From Paraphaeosphaeria minitans (lineage: Eukaryota > Ascomycota > Dothideomycetes > Pleosporales > Didymosphaeriaceae): DNA of 64,000 nucleotides. A model generated the notes under the pieces. It ran no database searches and was not told the origin of the DNA. It saw only the letters and a list, made by a program, of their open reading frames with translations. This document shows, piece by piece, positions 35,601 to 46,491 of this stretch. Position 1 is the stretch's first letter. The number at the start of each line of letters is the position of its first letter. The stretch spans positions 744,001-808,000 of the forward strand of contig WJXW01000002.1 in the NCBI GenBank assembly GCA_015832175.1, written 5' to 3'. The position numbers were made by a program, and so were the translations under genes.

Positions 35601-37346
35601 TCCACCGAGAAGCCACCATCCACGCCACCGCCACCGCCCGGGCCTCGATCTACGCTGTTCGGCTGCACAATTCCCATGGATCGGGCCGGAGATCTTCAAC
35701 TCGAGGACGAAGGCAGTGGTGATCCCTTCTTATGTTCGACAAAATAATTAGAATATGCGGTTGGTCGAGTTCTGTGTCAGCACAAACGCGCATGATATTG
35801 ACTCCATCCCGAGACTCTGGTACGTACGTGTCTGCCGGAAATCTCCCAGTGCTGCAACTGACCATCGCATTAAAAGCAGCCGCAAACTGCCACATCCATG
35901 TCTCCATCGATACGCGACCGATAGATACCTCTATATTGACTGGGTCAACACATACACGCCACCGCAGCCACGCGCCCGCCACTCAAGCCCACAATCATGA
36001 CCACAGCATAACAAACACTCACAAAAACGAGCTTCGCCCTAGCATCGCGGCGTACTTCTGACTCGGGGACGCCCAGTCCAGAAGTGCCCCGAGATGCCTG
36101 GGTCGAGTTGCCGCAGTGTCGCTTCGAAATCATGGCTGCAGTGGCTTCAGCAGATGCGCCAGCTCGCATCCCGAGCCCGAAATGCTGATCAGCTCCAATA
36201 CCTGCCCCAACCCGCCAGCTCAAACGCCTCCACCAGTTCGCCAACTTCTCCACCTCCGCAATACCACACGATACCCACACTCCTTCGCCTCGCCTCGCCT
36301 GGACCAGCACGATGCAAGACCCCGATATATGCAGCGGCGTTCGTGTCTGGGAATCCGCGTGGCCAGTCAAGCTGGGTGGGTGATTTTTCGTTCCGGTTTC
36401 TATCTTGCGGAACGAAGAGGGACGACAGCACTGAAGTGGAGAGTGTATTTTTGCGGTGAGGGGAGCAAGGCACTGCCTGGCCCACATAAAAAGTGTTGAT
36501 ATCACATTTTCCCGAGTTTCTGTTTCTGTTTCTGGTTTGGCGCGTCGACAGCGCAAGATGCCCCGTTGGTAGTGGCATCTCTTTGGCTTCTGTTCCGTAA
36601 CTTCTGTTCTTTGTTATCTTGCCGGCTTCTATTCCCTGGCCGGTTTCTGTTCCCTGGCCGGTTTCTGTTCCCTGGCCGGTTTCTGTACCAATATTTCTGT
36701 ACCCATCTTTCTATACCCATCTTTCTGTACCCATCTTTCTGTACCTACCTTTCTGTGCCTATCTTTCCGTACCCACTTTTCCGTAATTAAATGCTTTGGG
36801 AAACAGCTACGACTACAAAATAGAAAACAGTTGAAGAAAAACACTTCTACTCAATGAGCTACTGATATCTTGTTATACTAAACAAGTGCAAGAACAATGT
36901 TGCAACCTTGTTCCGAACACTGTCTTGACCATGTCGCTGTCTAGGGACGGTGCTATGGAGCTGTTCTGTTCTGTCGTTTTATAAACACGTCCTCGGAAGA
37001 TGCTGCGTCTTGACAAGCAGGCCGGGGCGGGAAGCCGCTTCTCCAGCGCCATGGTGGAGGGATGCGCTGTCGAAGGTTTGGTGTGGATTGCTTGCCGGCG
37101 AGGGCCCACAGCCGGTGCGCATTCGAGGCCGAGTAAAGCAAAAGCACAAAGGACAGCGTTTGGCAAAGGCCCAACTATCTACTGCAATTAGGGCGCGGCC
37201 TAGATTAGTCATGCTGTCCACATAAGCGACCCACATCCCAGCAGACATCACGCAGCATTCGGACAGGCAGTCTAGTCGTCGCAATTAAACACTTGCCCGG
37301 CGTGGCTGAGAGGTATATACAATTTCCGCTACCCACAAGTACGCAT
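35601..37346. other. Intergenic region with tandem repeats
   Basis: About 1.7 kb between the BTB gene and the Spb1 gene. It contains a tandem repeat block (36622-36785). A minus-strand ORF at 35945-36556 ends with a possible membrane helix but has no family feature and is not annotated as a gene. Confidence 0.4.
36622..36785. repeat. Two adjoining tandem repeats (18-bp and 14-bp units)
   Basis: At 36622-36689 an 18-bp unit (CCGGTTTCTGTTCCCTGG) is present in about 3.8 copies. From about 36690 a degenerate 14-bp unit of the type TTTCTGTACCCATC runs to about 36785. Both share a TTTCTGT core, so the second may have evolved from the first. Confidence 0.85.
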
Positions 37347-39821
37347 CTATTTCTTCTTTTTCGCCAGCCTCTTCTCAGCCCTAACATCCTTCTTCAACCG
37401 TGCATCCACCATCTTATACTTGCCCTTGGTTCCACCCGGCCTACCCTGTCCCTTATTCGTGCCCCTCGCCACAACAACGGTGACCTTCTGCTTGGGCTTC
37501 TTCTTCGCCGCGCGGCTCATCAAACGCGAAATACTCTGCGCCTTCTCCTTCTCTGTCAGACCCTCCTCATCCGCCAGCATCGCGCTCTTCTTCTTGAGCT
37601 TCTCCAGCTTCTGTGCGGCCTTGAACTTCTTGCGCGCCTTGGCCTCGCGCACCTTCTTGATGGGGCGCGCGTTGAGGGCACGGAGCTTTTCTTTGATCGC
37701 GGCAGCTGCTGCAGCGGTTTTCGGGCGCTGGAGCTTCGAGTGCTTGTTCTCGTCATCAAGAAACCAGTCAGGCAGCCCGTCGACGTCGCGGAGGGAATAG
37801 CGGTTGAAGGAGTCGTCGAGGAGGTCGGCTTTGGTCTTCGTGCCTGTCGCAAGCTGGTGCGCCATGGTCATGGCTTCGGCGGTGATGATGTCAATGTCGG
37901 GGCGGCCGTTCCGCATGGGCGTGTTGTCTTGCTCCCATTGTGATTCGTCGTGGGCGACTTCTTCTATCTTGTCTTCGTCTTCGGATGAGTCTGCATCGTC
38001 GTCTTGTGGCGGCGCATTGATCTGCACCTTCTTCACAACGGTAGCCTTTTCTGGTGCTGCGGCGGTAGCGTTGTCTTCACTCTCGCCGTCTACATCGATG
38101 CCGCTGTCTTCGCCGTCTTCTGCTGCCTCCTCCAGTTCTTCCAAACCGGGTATGCCTTTGAAGATGTCCTGGTCGAAGAACCTCGATGCACGCTTTGTGA
38201 GACCACCCTTGCCACTGCCGTCCTTATCGAGGTCGGTTATCAAGGGTCGCGGTGCTTCGTCTTCATCGTCGCTCCAATCGCTGTCTTGATCCTGCACCAA
38301 CTCTTCGTCACTGCTTTCTTCTTTATCTTCATCCGAGAAACCATTCCATTCGCCATCCTCGTCCTCTTTCCTGGCACGCTTTGCGCGATACTTTGCATCG
38401 CGCGCAGATCTTTGCTCGACGTAGTCGCTGTACATGTTGTCCAGCTCGGCATCAAGCTGATCGCCTTCGTCGTCGGTGATGACCTCCTCTTCGGACTCCT
38501 CGTCCTTTTGACGCTCGACCACTGTTGCCATCTTGCCGCGGGCGACCTTGGCGAGTGCTCCGGCCTTGTCGATGGACTTGAGACCAAACATGGAATCGTC
38601 GCCTTGAGGGCCAGCCTGTTCCATACCGATTTCAAAGGGCGTTGTCATGTTCAACTGCATTCGCACAACCTCCTTCTGCTTGCGCTCGTTCTCCTGTCGC
38701 CGGGTTTTCTTCTTTTTTTTGGAGTCCTGGTCCTCAAGGCGTTGCATATCTTCCATAATTTGCATTTCCTCATCCATGGGCTCGACCTCGGCAACCTCTT
38801 CGGCCTCCTCTTGCTTCTTCTTGGAGAAGCCGAAAATGTCGCGGACCTTCAACCGCCATCTGAGCAGCCTCTTGAAGTCAGCGCGACCTAGAACCTTGAG
38901 ATCCGCGCAGCAATTCCTGACTTCGATTGTAGTCTGGGGCAGTTTGTCGATGGTGGCGATGGCGACGTCTCCGTTGGGCGGCTGAACAAAGCTCAGCTTG
39001 TTCAGGCTTCCGAGCATGGCGATGGGGTCGGTGGTGTTGATGAACTCGCTCACAGGCACCTCCTTGAATTGTGTCCAGTCGCCCTCTTCGTAACCCTCAC
39101 GCTTCCTCTTCTTGATTTCTGGCTTGAAGACCTTGGCCTCGTTGTTGGGGATCGGGTCGGCCAGTTCTGCGAAAACGCTCTTGGCGTCGAGGAAGCGAGG
39201 ATCGATGTGCTTGGGGGCTTTGAAGCCGCGGCAGACGACGAAGATTTCGGCGGAGACGTTACGCGACGAGGGCGGCTTGGTTGCTTCGACTTTGGTGAAC
39301 AGCTGGTTGAAGACCCACAGCAGCGAGTTGTAGTCCTTGGAGCGGAAGACCTTTGTGACAAAGGTGCCGCCCTCGACCAAAAACTCGGTCGCAAGCTTCA
39401 TGGACTGGAGCACGAGCTCGGCCTGGGAGAAGGCATCCTGCACCCACGCAGTACCGACATTGGGCGCTCCGTCGTGCAGCACCGTGTCAGCCTTCCATGT
39501 CTTGAGGTGCTGTCGGATGGTCGCGCGACACTTGTCGGTGGTAATGTCGCTCTGGAAGGTGATGCAGCGTGGGATGGCCTTGATTGGGGCCAGATCAACA
39601 CCGATGATAAGGGCATTGGCGGGCATGACCTCGGCGGCGACCTGACACCATGACCCGGGGGCGGCGCACAGATCGATGAGGACCTTGCTCTTCTCAAGGA
39701 AATTGTACTTTTTGTTCAGCTGGATGAGCTTGAAGGCGGCACGGGCGCGGTAGCCCTTTTCTTTGGCGAGTTTGTACCATTTGTCAAGACGGCCTTTGCC
39801 GTGCTTCTTCTGGATCGCCAT
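37347..39821 (-). CDS. SPB1: AdoMet-dependent rRNA 2'-O-methyltransferase Spb1
   Basis: Nucleolar enzyme that methylates the 25S rRNA A-loop (a Gm residue) and is needed for 60S ribosome assembly. Single exon, 824 aa, close to the usual length. The N-terminal FtsJ/RrmJ-type domain has the AdoMet motif [11 protein letters not shown] (residues 50-60) and the KDKE tetrad: K31 (RAAFKL), D117 (LHDGAP), K157 (FVTKVFR) and E192 (SAEIFVVC). The Spb1-specific middle and C-terminal domains follow, with long Glu/Asp/Lys stretches. The basic C-terminus ([19 protein letters not shown]) is characteristic. The plus-strand ORFs over it are shadows. It is divergent from the next gene over 358 nt. Confidence 0.97.
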   Translation of the reverse strand: MAIQKKHGKGRLDKWYKLAKEKGYRARAAFKLIQLNKKYNFLEKSKVLIDLCAAPGSWCQVAAEVMPANALIIGVDLAPIKAIPRCITFQSDITTDKCRATIRQHLKTWKADTVLHDGAPNVGTAWVQDAFSQAELVLQSMKLATEFLVEGGTFVTKVFRSKDYNSLLWVFNQLFTKVEATKPPSSRNVSAEIFVVCRGFKAPKHIDPRFLDAKSVFAELADPIPNNEAKVFKPEIKKRKREGYEEGDWTQFKEVPVSEFINTTDPIAMLGSLNKLSFVQPPNGDVAIATIDKLPQTTIEVRNCCADLKVLGRADFKRLLRWRLKVRDIFGFSKKKQEEAEEVAEVEPMDEEMQIMEDMQRLEDQDSKKKKKTRRQENERKQKEVVRMQLNMTTPFEIGMEQAGPQGDDSMFGLKSIDKAGALAKVARGKMATVVERQKDEESEEEVITDDEGDQLDAELDNMYSDYVEQRSARDAKYRAKRARKEDEDGEWNGFSDEDKEESSDEELVQDQDSDWSDDEDEAPRPLITDLDKDGSGKGGLTKRASRFFDQDIFKGIPGLEELEEAAEDGEDSGIDVDGESEDNATAAAPEKATVVKKVQINAPPQDDDADSSEDEDKIEEVAHDESQWEQDNTPMRNGRPDIDIITAEAMTMAHQLATGTKTKADLLDDSFNRYSLRDVDGLPDWFLDDENKHSKLQRPKTAAAAAAIKEKLRALNARPIKKVREAKARKKFKAAQKLEKLKKKSAMLADEEGLTEKEKAQSISRLMSRAAKKKPKQKVTVVVARGTNKGQGRPGGTKGKYKMVDARLKKDVRAEKRLAKKKK

Positions 39822-40179
39822 GGTGCTGCGGCGCGCGGTGCGGTTGCGGTTGCAGTTGCAGTTGCGGGGAGCCTTTGCTCACCTTCACAGAAAAAAATCA
39901 GGCGTGTTTGGCCGCCGAGGCGGTGAAAGCAGGCAGAAAGTGGGTATGGCGCTAAAGATGTGGCGCTGTGGGTGTGGCTGGAGCGGGGCGGGGCGGGGCG
40001 GAGCCCGATAAGCACGAAAGCGGGCCATGGCAGCAGGGATGGTCACGCTCTGCTGCGTCATGGCCCCGGGACCCAGAGGCCAACCCTGAGCCCAGCCGCC
40101 CGCCTGTAGCCTGCATTCGCTCACTATATTCTCGCAGAGACGTTACTCTTTTCTCCAGGCGCTGGCCCCGCTCCCGGGA
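39822..40179. promoter_or_regulatory. Divergent promoter region with GC box-like repeats
   Basis: A 358-nt interval between Spb1 and the lipase-domain gene, transcribed in opposite directions. It contains a run of GGGGC units at 39983-40004. Shared promoter function is inferred from position only. Confidence 0.5.
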
Positions 40180-43033
40180 ATGAGTCCACGCAAGAAATCG
40201 AAGCCAAACCCGCTGGCAGAGCAAGACGCTGCCAGCGCATCCCCAGCCCCAGTCCCGCCTGACAGCACCACATCCGCCGCCACGCCCTCCACGGCCACAC
40301 CGAACGAAAGCACCACCCTCCAGAAGACTCCCGCAAACTCAATCATAAAACAACAATTAGACGCGTCCGATGGCTCTGCTACACGCTCGACCCCGATAGA
40401 GCCCACGCTCAACACGAAGCCGAGCAAGAAGTGGTTAAGCGGGGGCAGCTGGCGCTCAAAGGCCTCTGCAACAGTCAAGACGGCGAGCCAGAGCATCGGC
40501 GTCAGTGTCAGCGGCGGTGCACCCTCAGATATACCAATCGAGGAACCAAAGACGTCCCAGGACCAGTCACCCGCCAAGTTCCTGATGAAGCGCAAGTCAA
40601 GCAAAGCCGACACCATACCGGCCTCGATGACCATGCTCAACGTCTCGTCCGACGGCTCCGTGAACGAGCCCAAGGAAACGAAATCCGGGGAAACACCCAA
40701 AGAGCCGCCTACCGTGGACGACCCGCCGTTCCCTCCGGATCCACCCAAGATTGATGCAGCGCAGCAAGCGGGCACGTGGGGCTGGACATCTTGGTGGTCT
40801 CGGCCGGATGGATACTCGGACGCGTCCAAAAATCCCGCCATCGAAGATGCGCAGGGCACTCCGCTGCCCGCTGTCACGCCGTCCGAAGAGCCTACCGCCG
40901 CTGCAAAGCAACTAGGCAGTGTCACCGCACCAGAACAACCCAAGGGGCAGGATGTTGAGATGAAGGATGCACCGGCCGAGGAGGCTCTGGGATTACAAGA
41001 TACGGAGATGAAAGATAGGTATCCAACCACGGAGAGAGCTCCAGCTCCAAGGAATTCGTGGTTCTGGTCCTGGAGTAGTAAAGAGAGCATACCGGCGGAT
41101 CCTCCTGTTACACCGAAGGCTCCTACCGAGCACGTTCCTGGTGCTTCAAATGAGGAGATTCTAGTTCCGCAGGCCGCCGAAGCACCGCAGCCGGAACCTT
41201 CTGCTCAGGTAGAAGAGACGGCGGCCGACGCAGTGGCTAATGAGGTAGCTCCTGACGCGGATAAAAAATGGCGGTCCGATTCTCAAGGCTGGGCCTTCTG
41301 GTTCAAGTCACAACCCAAGGCCGAGGTCAATAGTGACGGCGCCGTTGCCCACAAGCTGGTTGGGGAGGTGGCAGTGTCCGATACGCCTTCGCAGTCCCAT
41401 CCCGAGCCGGCTCAGTTCAACGAGTTAGAACGACCGAAGCCTGAAGATTCAAAGCCTGCAGAGGAACCGAAAACCAAACCGCCTAACTCATCTGGTCGGT
41501 CATTTCTATCTTTGCGCGGCCGTTCGCGGCCAAAGAATGTGCCAAAGGAAATTTCTACAGACACACCAAGCTCTAGCAAGACCGTTACACCTTCAAAAAC
41601 TTCGCCCGCCCCCTCGCCTACCCGCACTGAGATAGCCCCGGTCGCTGAACCCGCACCGAAGGAAGTCCCGAACGCAAAAGCAGAACCACCAAACATTCTG
41701 CTACCAGAGTTTCACACCACCTATCGAATGGTGCAGCAACCGTCGTTCTGGCAGAAAGTTACCCAATACTTCCTGGGTAACGAGGCACCCCAACCGCACC
41801 TCCACATCAACCCTGCCCCTCCTCGCATCAAGAAAGCAGTGGCCATTGGCGTGCATGGCTTCTTCCCCCATTCGTATGTCCGAAAGGTGATCGGAGAGCC
41901 TAAGGGTACCTCCATCCGCTTTGCAACTGCCGCCGCCGCATCTATCAAAGGCTGGTGCGAAAAGCGAGGCTACGAGCCCGAAATCGACCACATCGCGCTC
42001 GAAGGCGAAGGCTTCATTGCTGATCGAGTAAGGACGCTTTGGACGCTTTTACTCAACAGCGTCGATGTTATTAGGAAAGCGGACTTCATCCTGGTCGCAT
42101 GTCATTCTCAAGGCGTACCGGTAGCAGTCATGCTCGTAGCGAAGCTCATACAGTCCGGTTTCATCAACTCTACTCGAATTGGCATTTGTGCCATGGCCGG
42201 CGTCAACATGGGCCCTTTCATCGACTTTAAGAGCAAAGCGGGTATTTTCGGATCCATAGCGTCAGAGCTCTTCAGTTTCGGAGATCCACAGAGCTTGGCT
42301 AGCCAGATGTACCTGGCGGCTCTAGACGAGGCATTGCGATTCGGCGTAAGAATAACGTACGTAGGCAGCATCGACGACCAGCTCGTTTCACTAGAGGTAC
42401 GCTACCCACCCACATAATAGAGTCATTCACTGACATATATACCAGTCCTCCATCTTCTCGGTTGTATCCCACCCCTACATTTATCGCGCCGTCTTCGTTG
42501 ACGGCCGCAACCACGCCCCCTCCTTTCTCTCCCACCTCGTTGGCTTCGTCCTTAAGCTCCGCAACCTCGGCCTGCCTGACCACGGCCTTATCCGAGAACT
42601 CTCCCCACACCTTGCTGGTTCCGTCTATGGCGGCGAAGGACACTCCCGCGTCTACGAAGACCCTCGTGTCTATACCCTCGCCATACAACACGCCCTCGAG
42701 ACCACATCCCTCCCCGTGTCGCCCCAGCAAGCCAAGGCTAACGTCGCAGCGACGTTTGGCGGGATTAATATCCCCGTGCCTGGGGCGAAGTACAACGCGA
42801 AGGACACTTATAGGCTGAGGGTAAAGGAATACAAAAGCAGCGGAATCGCGGCAGGTGAAAACCCATACTTCCTGCCTTGGGCAATGCGGGGTCTCCTCGA
42901 AGAAAACCTCGTGAAGAAGGAGCTGGGCAATGAGGTCGATGGACTGCTGAACATGTTCGAGGAGTGGAAGCCCACGGACAAGAGGCTCAAGGATGTAAAG
43001 TTCCGGCTCGAGGGCGTGAGGAGCAAGCTCTAG
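40180..43033 (+). CDS. Lipase-domain protein similar to yeast Mil1/YFL034W
   Basis: Predicted 934 aa from exons 40180-42396 and 42446-43033 (49-nt intron, phase 0). The first ~510 residues are low complexity, rich in Pro, Glu, Ser and Lys, with repeated short Trp motifs (TWGWTSWWSRPDG, NSWFWSWSSKES, GWAFWFKSQPK) that may bind membranes or partners. From about residue 545 a folded alpha/beta hydrolase-type domain begins (KKAVAIGVHGFFPHSYVRK). It has a nucleophile elbow LVACHSQGVPVAVML, then ICAMAGVNMGPFID, and a late Asp segment ITYVGSIDDQLVSLE. The C-terminus is a family-specific helical part. The overall plan fits the fungal Mil1/YFL034W group; enzymatic activity is unproven. Confidence 0.82.
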
Positions 43034-43384
43034 ACGATGTATACAAGAGCTGCTTGCTAGGCCGTTTTGTAGATACTACGCATTGCATGCTGGAGTTTGG
43101 GTTTAGGCGAGCATGTCAGCGATTGCTTTGTCTTTTTTTTCGACGGGTGCGTGGACAGGCGCTTATGGCACATCGCGCGATACCTCTGTAGACTTTGTAT
43201 TATATGCATGCAAGCCGTTGTAAGCTACTCACTTCCTTCCACATCTCTTTTCGTTCGTGACCGTGATCACTGTCCTACGCCCCTGTTCATGATCATCCCA
43301 GCTCCAGATTCTTTCCCGACATCGAAGCCTTGCGCACTTAATCCGCATCGTAAAAGATCTCCCGATGCCGATGTGTCGCCTCGA
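43034..43384. other. Convergent intergenic region
   Basis: This interval holds the 3' flanks of the lipase-domain gene and of RPA3. Nothing else was recognised. Confidence 0.45.
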
Positions 43385-43894
43385 CTACGGCTTGCACTGC
43401 GTTGAAATCTGCGTCTCCGTTAATCCATGCCACAGCATTTCGGGAGACCACGCACCAATATTCGACCCAAAATCCGTCGCTGCCTGCACCTTGACGTGTA
43501 AGTTCCCGTCCACCTTGCCGATAACCTCGACCGCGTGGCCGACGGCGAGATGGCAGTCCTATTCCCCATTAGCTCGAACATCATTCCTCTGATTTCTTCT
43601 TTCCTTGAGCCATCCAAAGACGTGGTTGCGCAGGTCGAGTCGCGAGGTTTGCTTGCTCAGTCTACCTACCTAGCGAAGTTGACGCTAGGTACCTAATGGA
43701 AAACGCAAGATGCGGATGTTTCCGAAAAGGAGGGGTGCACATACCCTGTTGAGTATCACATCTACGTTGCCGCCGGCATCGATCACCGCGTTTTCGCCGC
43801 GCAGCTGCACAACTTTGCCCAGGATGCGGACGAGCTTGTGCTGGAAGTTTGAGAGGTGCGGGGCGAGGATGCGTGGAGTCTGGGGATGGTCCAT
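43385..43894 (-). CDS. Replication protein A small subunit (RPA3/Rfa3)
   Basis: Smallest subunit of the heterotrimeric single-strand DNA-binding complex used in replication, repair and recombination. Predicted 107 aa from exons 43894-43745 and 43558-43385, phase 0 across a 186-nt intron. It is one OB-fold: TPRILAPHLSNFQHKLVRIL, then GKVVQLRGENAVIDAGGNVD, the join VILNRDCHLAVGHAVEVIGK and VDGNLHVKVQAATDFGSNIG, which ends in a helix-like segment. Length and order match the RPA3 family. It is transcribed towards the lipase-domain gene. Confidence 0.88.
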
Positions 43895-44597
43895 TCTGTG
43901 CGATTGGTTGTGGAGGTGTGCGAGAAACGGGCGGTATATCAGAGAAGAGAGGTAATGGGAATTGGGTTGGAAGTGGCGTTGAGGTGGTGTAGAGAGGGTT
44001 GATCGAAAGTGCGACGCGAGATGCAGACGCGTCGCGTAGATGCGCGGTCACGTGATTTGTGCCTCGCCATCGAACCTTCTCTCGCACTTATATATTGGTT
44101 GCTACAAAGAGGTATCGTCTTGTTTGAAGGTGACATTCGTCACCCAACAAACTGGCCGTTGTCGGTAATGCAAAAGCGACCTCAAGTTTATGTTGGTAGG
44201 CTCAACGAATTTTCCATCCTGTTTCCCACGATCCATCTCGAAGCGAGGGGAAAAAATCATGGACTACCACCCACTACCACTCACTATCACAAAGTGTCTA
44301 GGTATTACGATTTTTTTTACTCCGGTGAATCGTTGTATTTTCACAAGCTGGCGAAGAAGGTATAGCGTCGGATACCGTACCTTTGTGAGCTCCAGGTGGT
44401 AGAAATATCATGGACCAGTACTAAGTCACGTCGGTGACACCGACGTAAAGGTAACAGGAAAAGAAAATTATGCTTAGATTTGATGACATAGATATCCTTT
44501 CCACCGAGCACACCTCCTTCGCAAAGAAACTATAGACGACTTCCTTATCAAACACTCACTACATGCTCCTCGTCTCCAAGAAAGTCTTCTGCCCACA
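43895..44597. other. Intergenic region
   Basis: The interval is upstream of RPA3. It becomes AT-richer towards the SDR remnant. No gene was recognised. Confidence 0.4.
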
Positions 44598-44825
44598 GTG
44601 CCTCCCCTTCCTCTAGCTGGCTTCGTCCTCGTCACAGGCGCAAATGGCTATCTCGCCAGCACCTCCTCACTGCACGCGGCTCTGTCCGCGACCCCGCAGA
44701 ACACCAGTGGATGCTATCCCACTACGGCCGCATATTCGATATCGACGTCTCGCTACCTTCTGCCTTCGACCATGCAATCAAACGCGTAGACGGCGTCCGC
44801 ATGGCGGGAGAAGTTAGAAGCATGG
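44598..44825 (+). pseudogene. Remnant of an extended short-chain dehydrogenase/reductase
   Basis: The plus strand reads AGFVLVTGANGYLA, the Rossmann-fold nucleotide-binding start of NAD(P)-dependent ketone/dihydroflavonol reductase-type SDRs. After about 44663 the homologous-looking sequence continues in another frame (LLTARGSVRDPAEHQWML, then DIDVSLPSAFDHAIKRVDGV), so there is a frameshift with a small deletion. The sequence then stops after VDGV; the catalytic YxxxK part is absent. There is no ATG at the start. This is a truncated, decayed gene, not a functional one. Confidence 0.7.
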
Positions 44826-45269
44826 CCAATTTATGAGTCTGAAGAAAGAGCTCAGGTGGAGCGCAGTAATTCGCTTCACAAAACGTGATAGGCCGTTGTA
44901 TGTGTATCCATTCATAAATGCAAATAGCCGAAAAGAACAATCGCCGGTTCATCTCGTACATGAACCCCGTAGCGAGGAAGACACATTCATTGCGTGTTAT
45001 TTACAGCGATGCATTGCCGTTGTGATTCAATAAAAGAGAGGAGGCTTGTGAGAGCTGAGTAACTTGATAAAGTTTCAGACCTTAATTCTGGATACTCCGA
45101 GGATACCGTGCTTCGCCCGCATGACACTACGCATGATGCGTCCATTTGTGTCGTAGTCCAATGCAAGTCGTACCATTCATAGAAGGTCCTCGATTACCTC
45201 CTCTCCATCGACACCCAGTGTTTTACTCCGTGCAAAGCCGATGGTGTAGTCGCTGCGACCGAGCATACT
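44826..45269. other. Intergenic region
   Basis: The interval lies between the SDR remnant and the secreted-protein gene. No remaining SDR sequence and no other gene was seen. Confidence 0.4.
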
Positions 45270-45847
45270 TCAATCCGGGTAACACATGAAGCTACGGATA
45301 GCACTGGAAGTCTCGGCGGCACCTGGGTATGTGATAGTCCAGTCTTTGGGAGGAGTGTCTTTCTTCGCATAGAATGGCCCAACGCAGTTGGCTTGGGCGA
45401 ATGTCCTGCATTTAGTTCCTGGATCGGGTCCAAACGCGTAGATCTCGAAGACCTCTTGAAACCATGTTAGCTTGCACCATGAATGGATGCATGCCTAGTA
45501 TAGACCTACGTCCGCCCACGTCGTTGTAGAGGTCGGCGTTGTGACAGGCATTGTCGGCAGCTTGAGGGAAGCTAGAAACGAGCAGTTCATTAACTTTTCG
45601 TCTTGACAGTGAAATGTAGACCAGTGGTCCATCGCAGCGGACCGGTAAAGACCCTGCACCTGGGTCGCTGGGACAAGCGATGGTGGATTGATTGTACTTA
45701 CTACTTGCAACCGTGCGACCACTGTGGCATGGTGCAAGCAAACACGCCGCCGCTACCGCTCACTTGTGCGATATCGGGGTTTGTGCCGGGATGACCCAGT
45801 GCCATGCCGACGAGGACGGAGACGATGCCGAGAAGAAGCGATCGCAT
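45270..45847 (-). CDS. Small secreted cysteine-containing protein
   Basis: Predicted 162 aa from exons 45847-45702, 45667-45510 and 45454-45270. The first 18 residues form a signal peptide (MRSLLLGIVSVLVGMALG). The mature part has Cys at GVFACTMPQWSHGCKY, PVRCDG, DNACHNADLY, GTKCRTFAQANC and RSFMCYPD. This Cys arrangement, with a GPDPGxxC segment, is common in small secreted fungal proteins. Intron 1 would be only 34 nt, short for fungi, though the GTAAGT donor is strong and only this acceptor keeps frame. A further 42-nt stretch (GTGAGC to CAG, 45763-45722) could be spliced without changing frame, giving six instead of seven cysteines. Function unknown. Confidence 0.6.
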
Positions 45848-46491
45848 GATCGACTATTGAGGCAGGAAAATTGGGAACGTGTGTAAGAATTCTCCTGTGG
45901 GCGAGGTGGGTTGGTGTAGGTAACCGTGACGTCGATTCGAAGGCTTCGATTGTATTGGCAGGCAAGGTGAGGGTCAGTTGGTGCACCTGTTTTGTGATTG
46001 AAGCGTGTCCAAGAGCCGAAAAGGGAATAGCGACTTGAGGTGCTTTATTGGAGCACAAAGAATACTTGTTACATTGTTTCACCGGCCATAAATCAGCTGT
46101 TGTTCTGCTTTGACACGAGTAGCTCACGAATGGACATGGTGCAAGTACATCGCACCGGTTGAACAGAATGAAGAAAGGCCTTGCGCCATATCCGCCACCT
46201 GAGGGTTCGAGCGTAATGAGGTGATAACGTACACAGCGTTTGTTGGCGTGTTTAGATAAACTGTGGCGTGCAGGCGCAGGTGCAAAAGAGAACTCCATCA
46301 CACGTACGCTATAGATAATCTATATACCTACCATGGACCTTGTTTCCACATTAATACATTAATAATTACATACAGACGACGTTACAGCTACCATAGCGCA
46401 CCAACTCGTGCCTCAACATATGAACATCAACTTTTCTACCCGCTCAAATCCAACCATCGCCATCCCAGTCCTCCCATTGCTCATCTTCACT
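45848..46491. other. Intergenic region
   Basis: Upstream of the secreted-protein gene and 3' of the chitin deacetylase, both on the minus strand. Short ORFs only. Confidence 0.4.

Noticed and set aside
35945..36556. 203-codon minus-strand ORF with possible membrane helix
   Set aside because: No family features, irregular composition and no support from splice signals or context.
37347..39653. Long plus-strand ORFs over 37293-39653
   Set aside because: They are shadows of Spb1, whose acidic and basic stretches keep other frames open; they show no family features.
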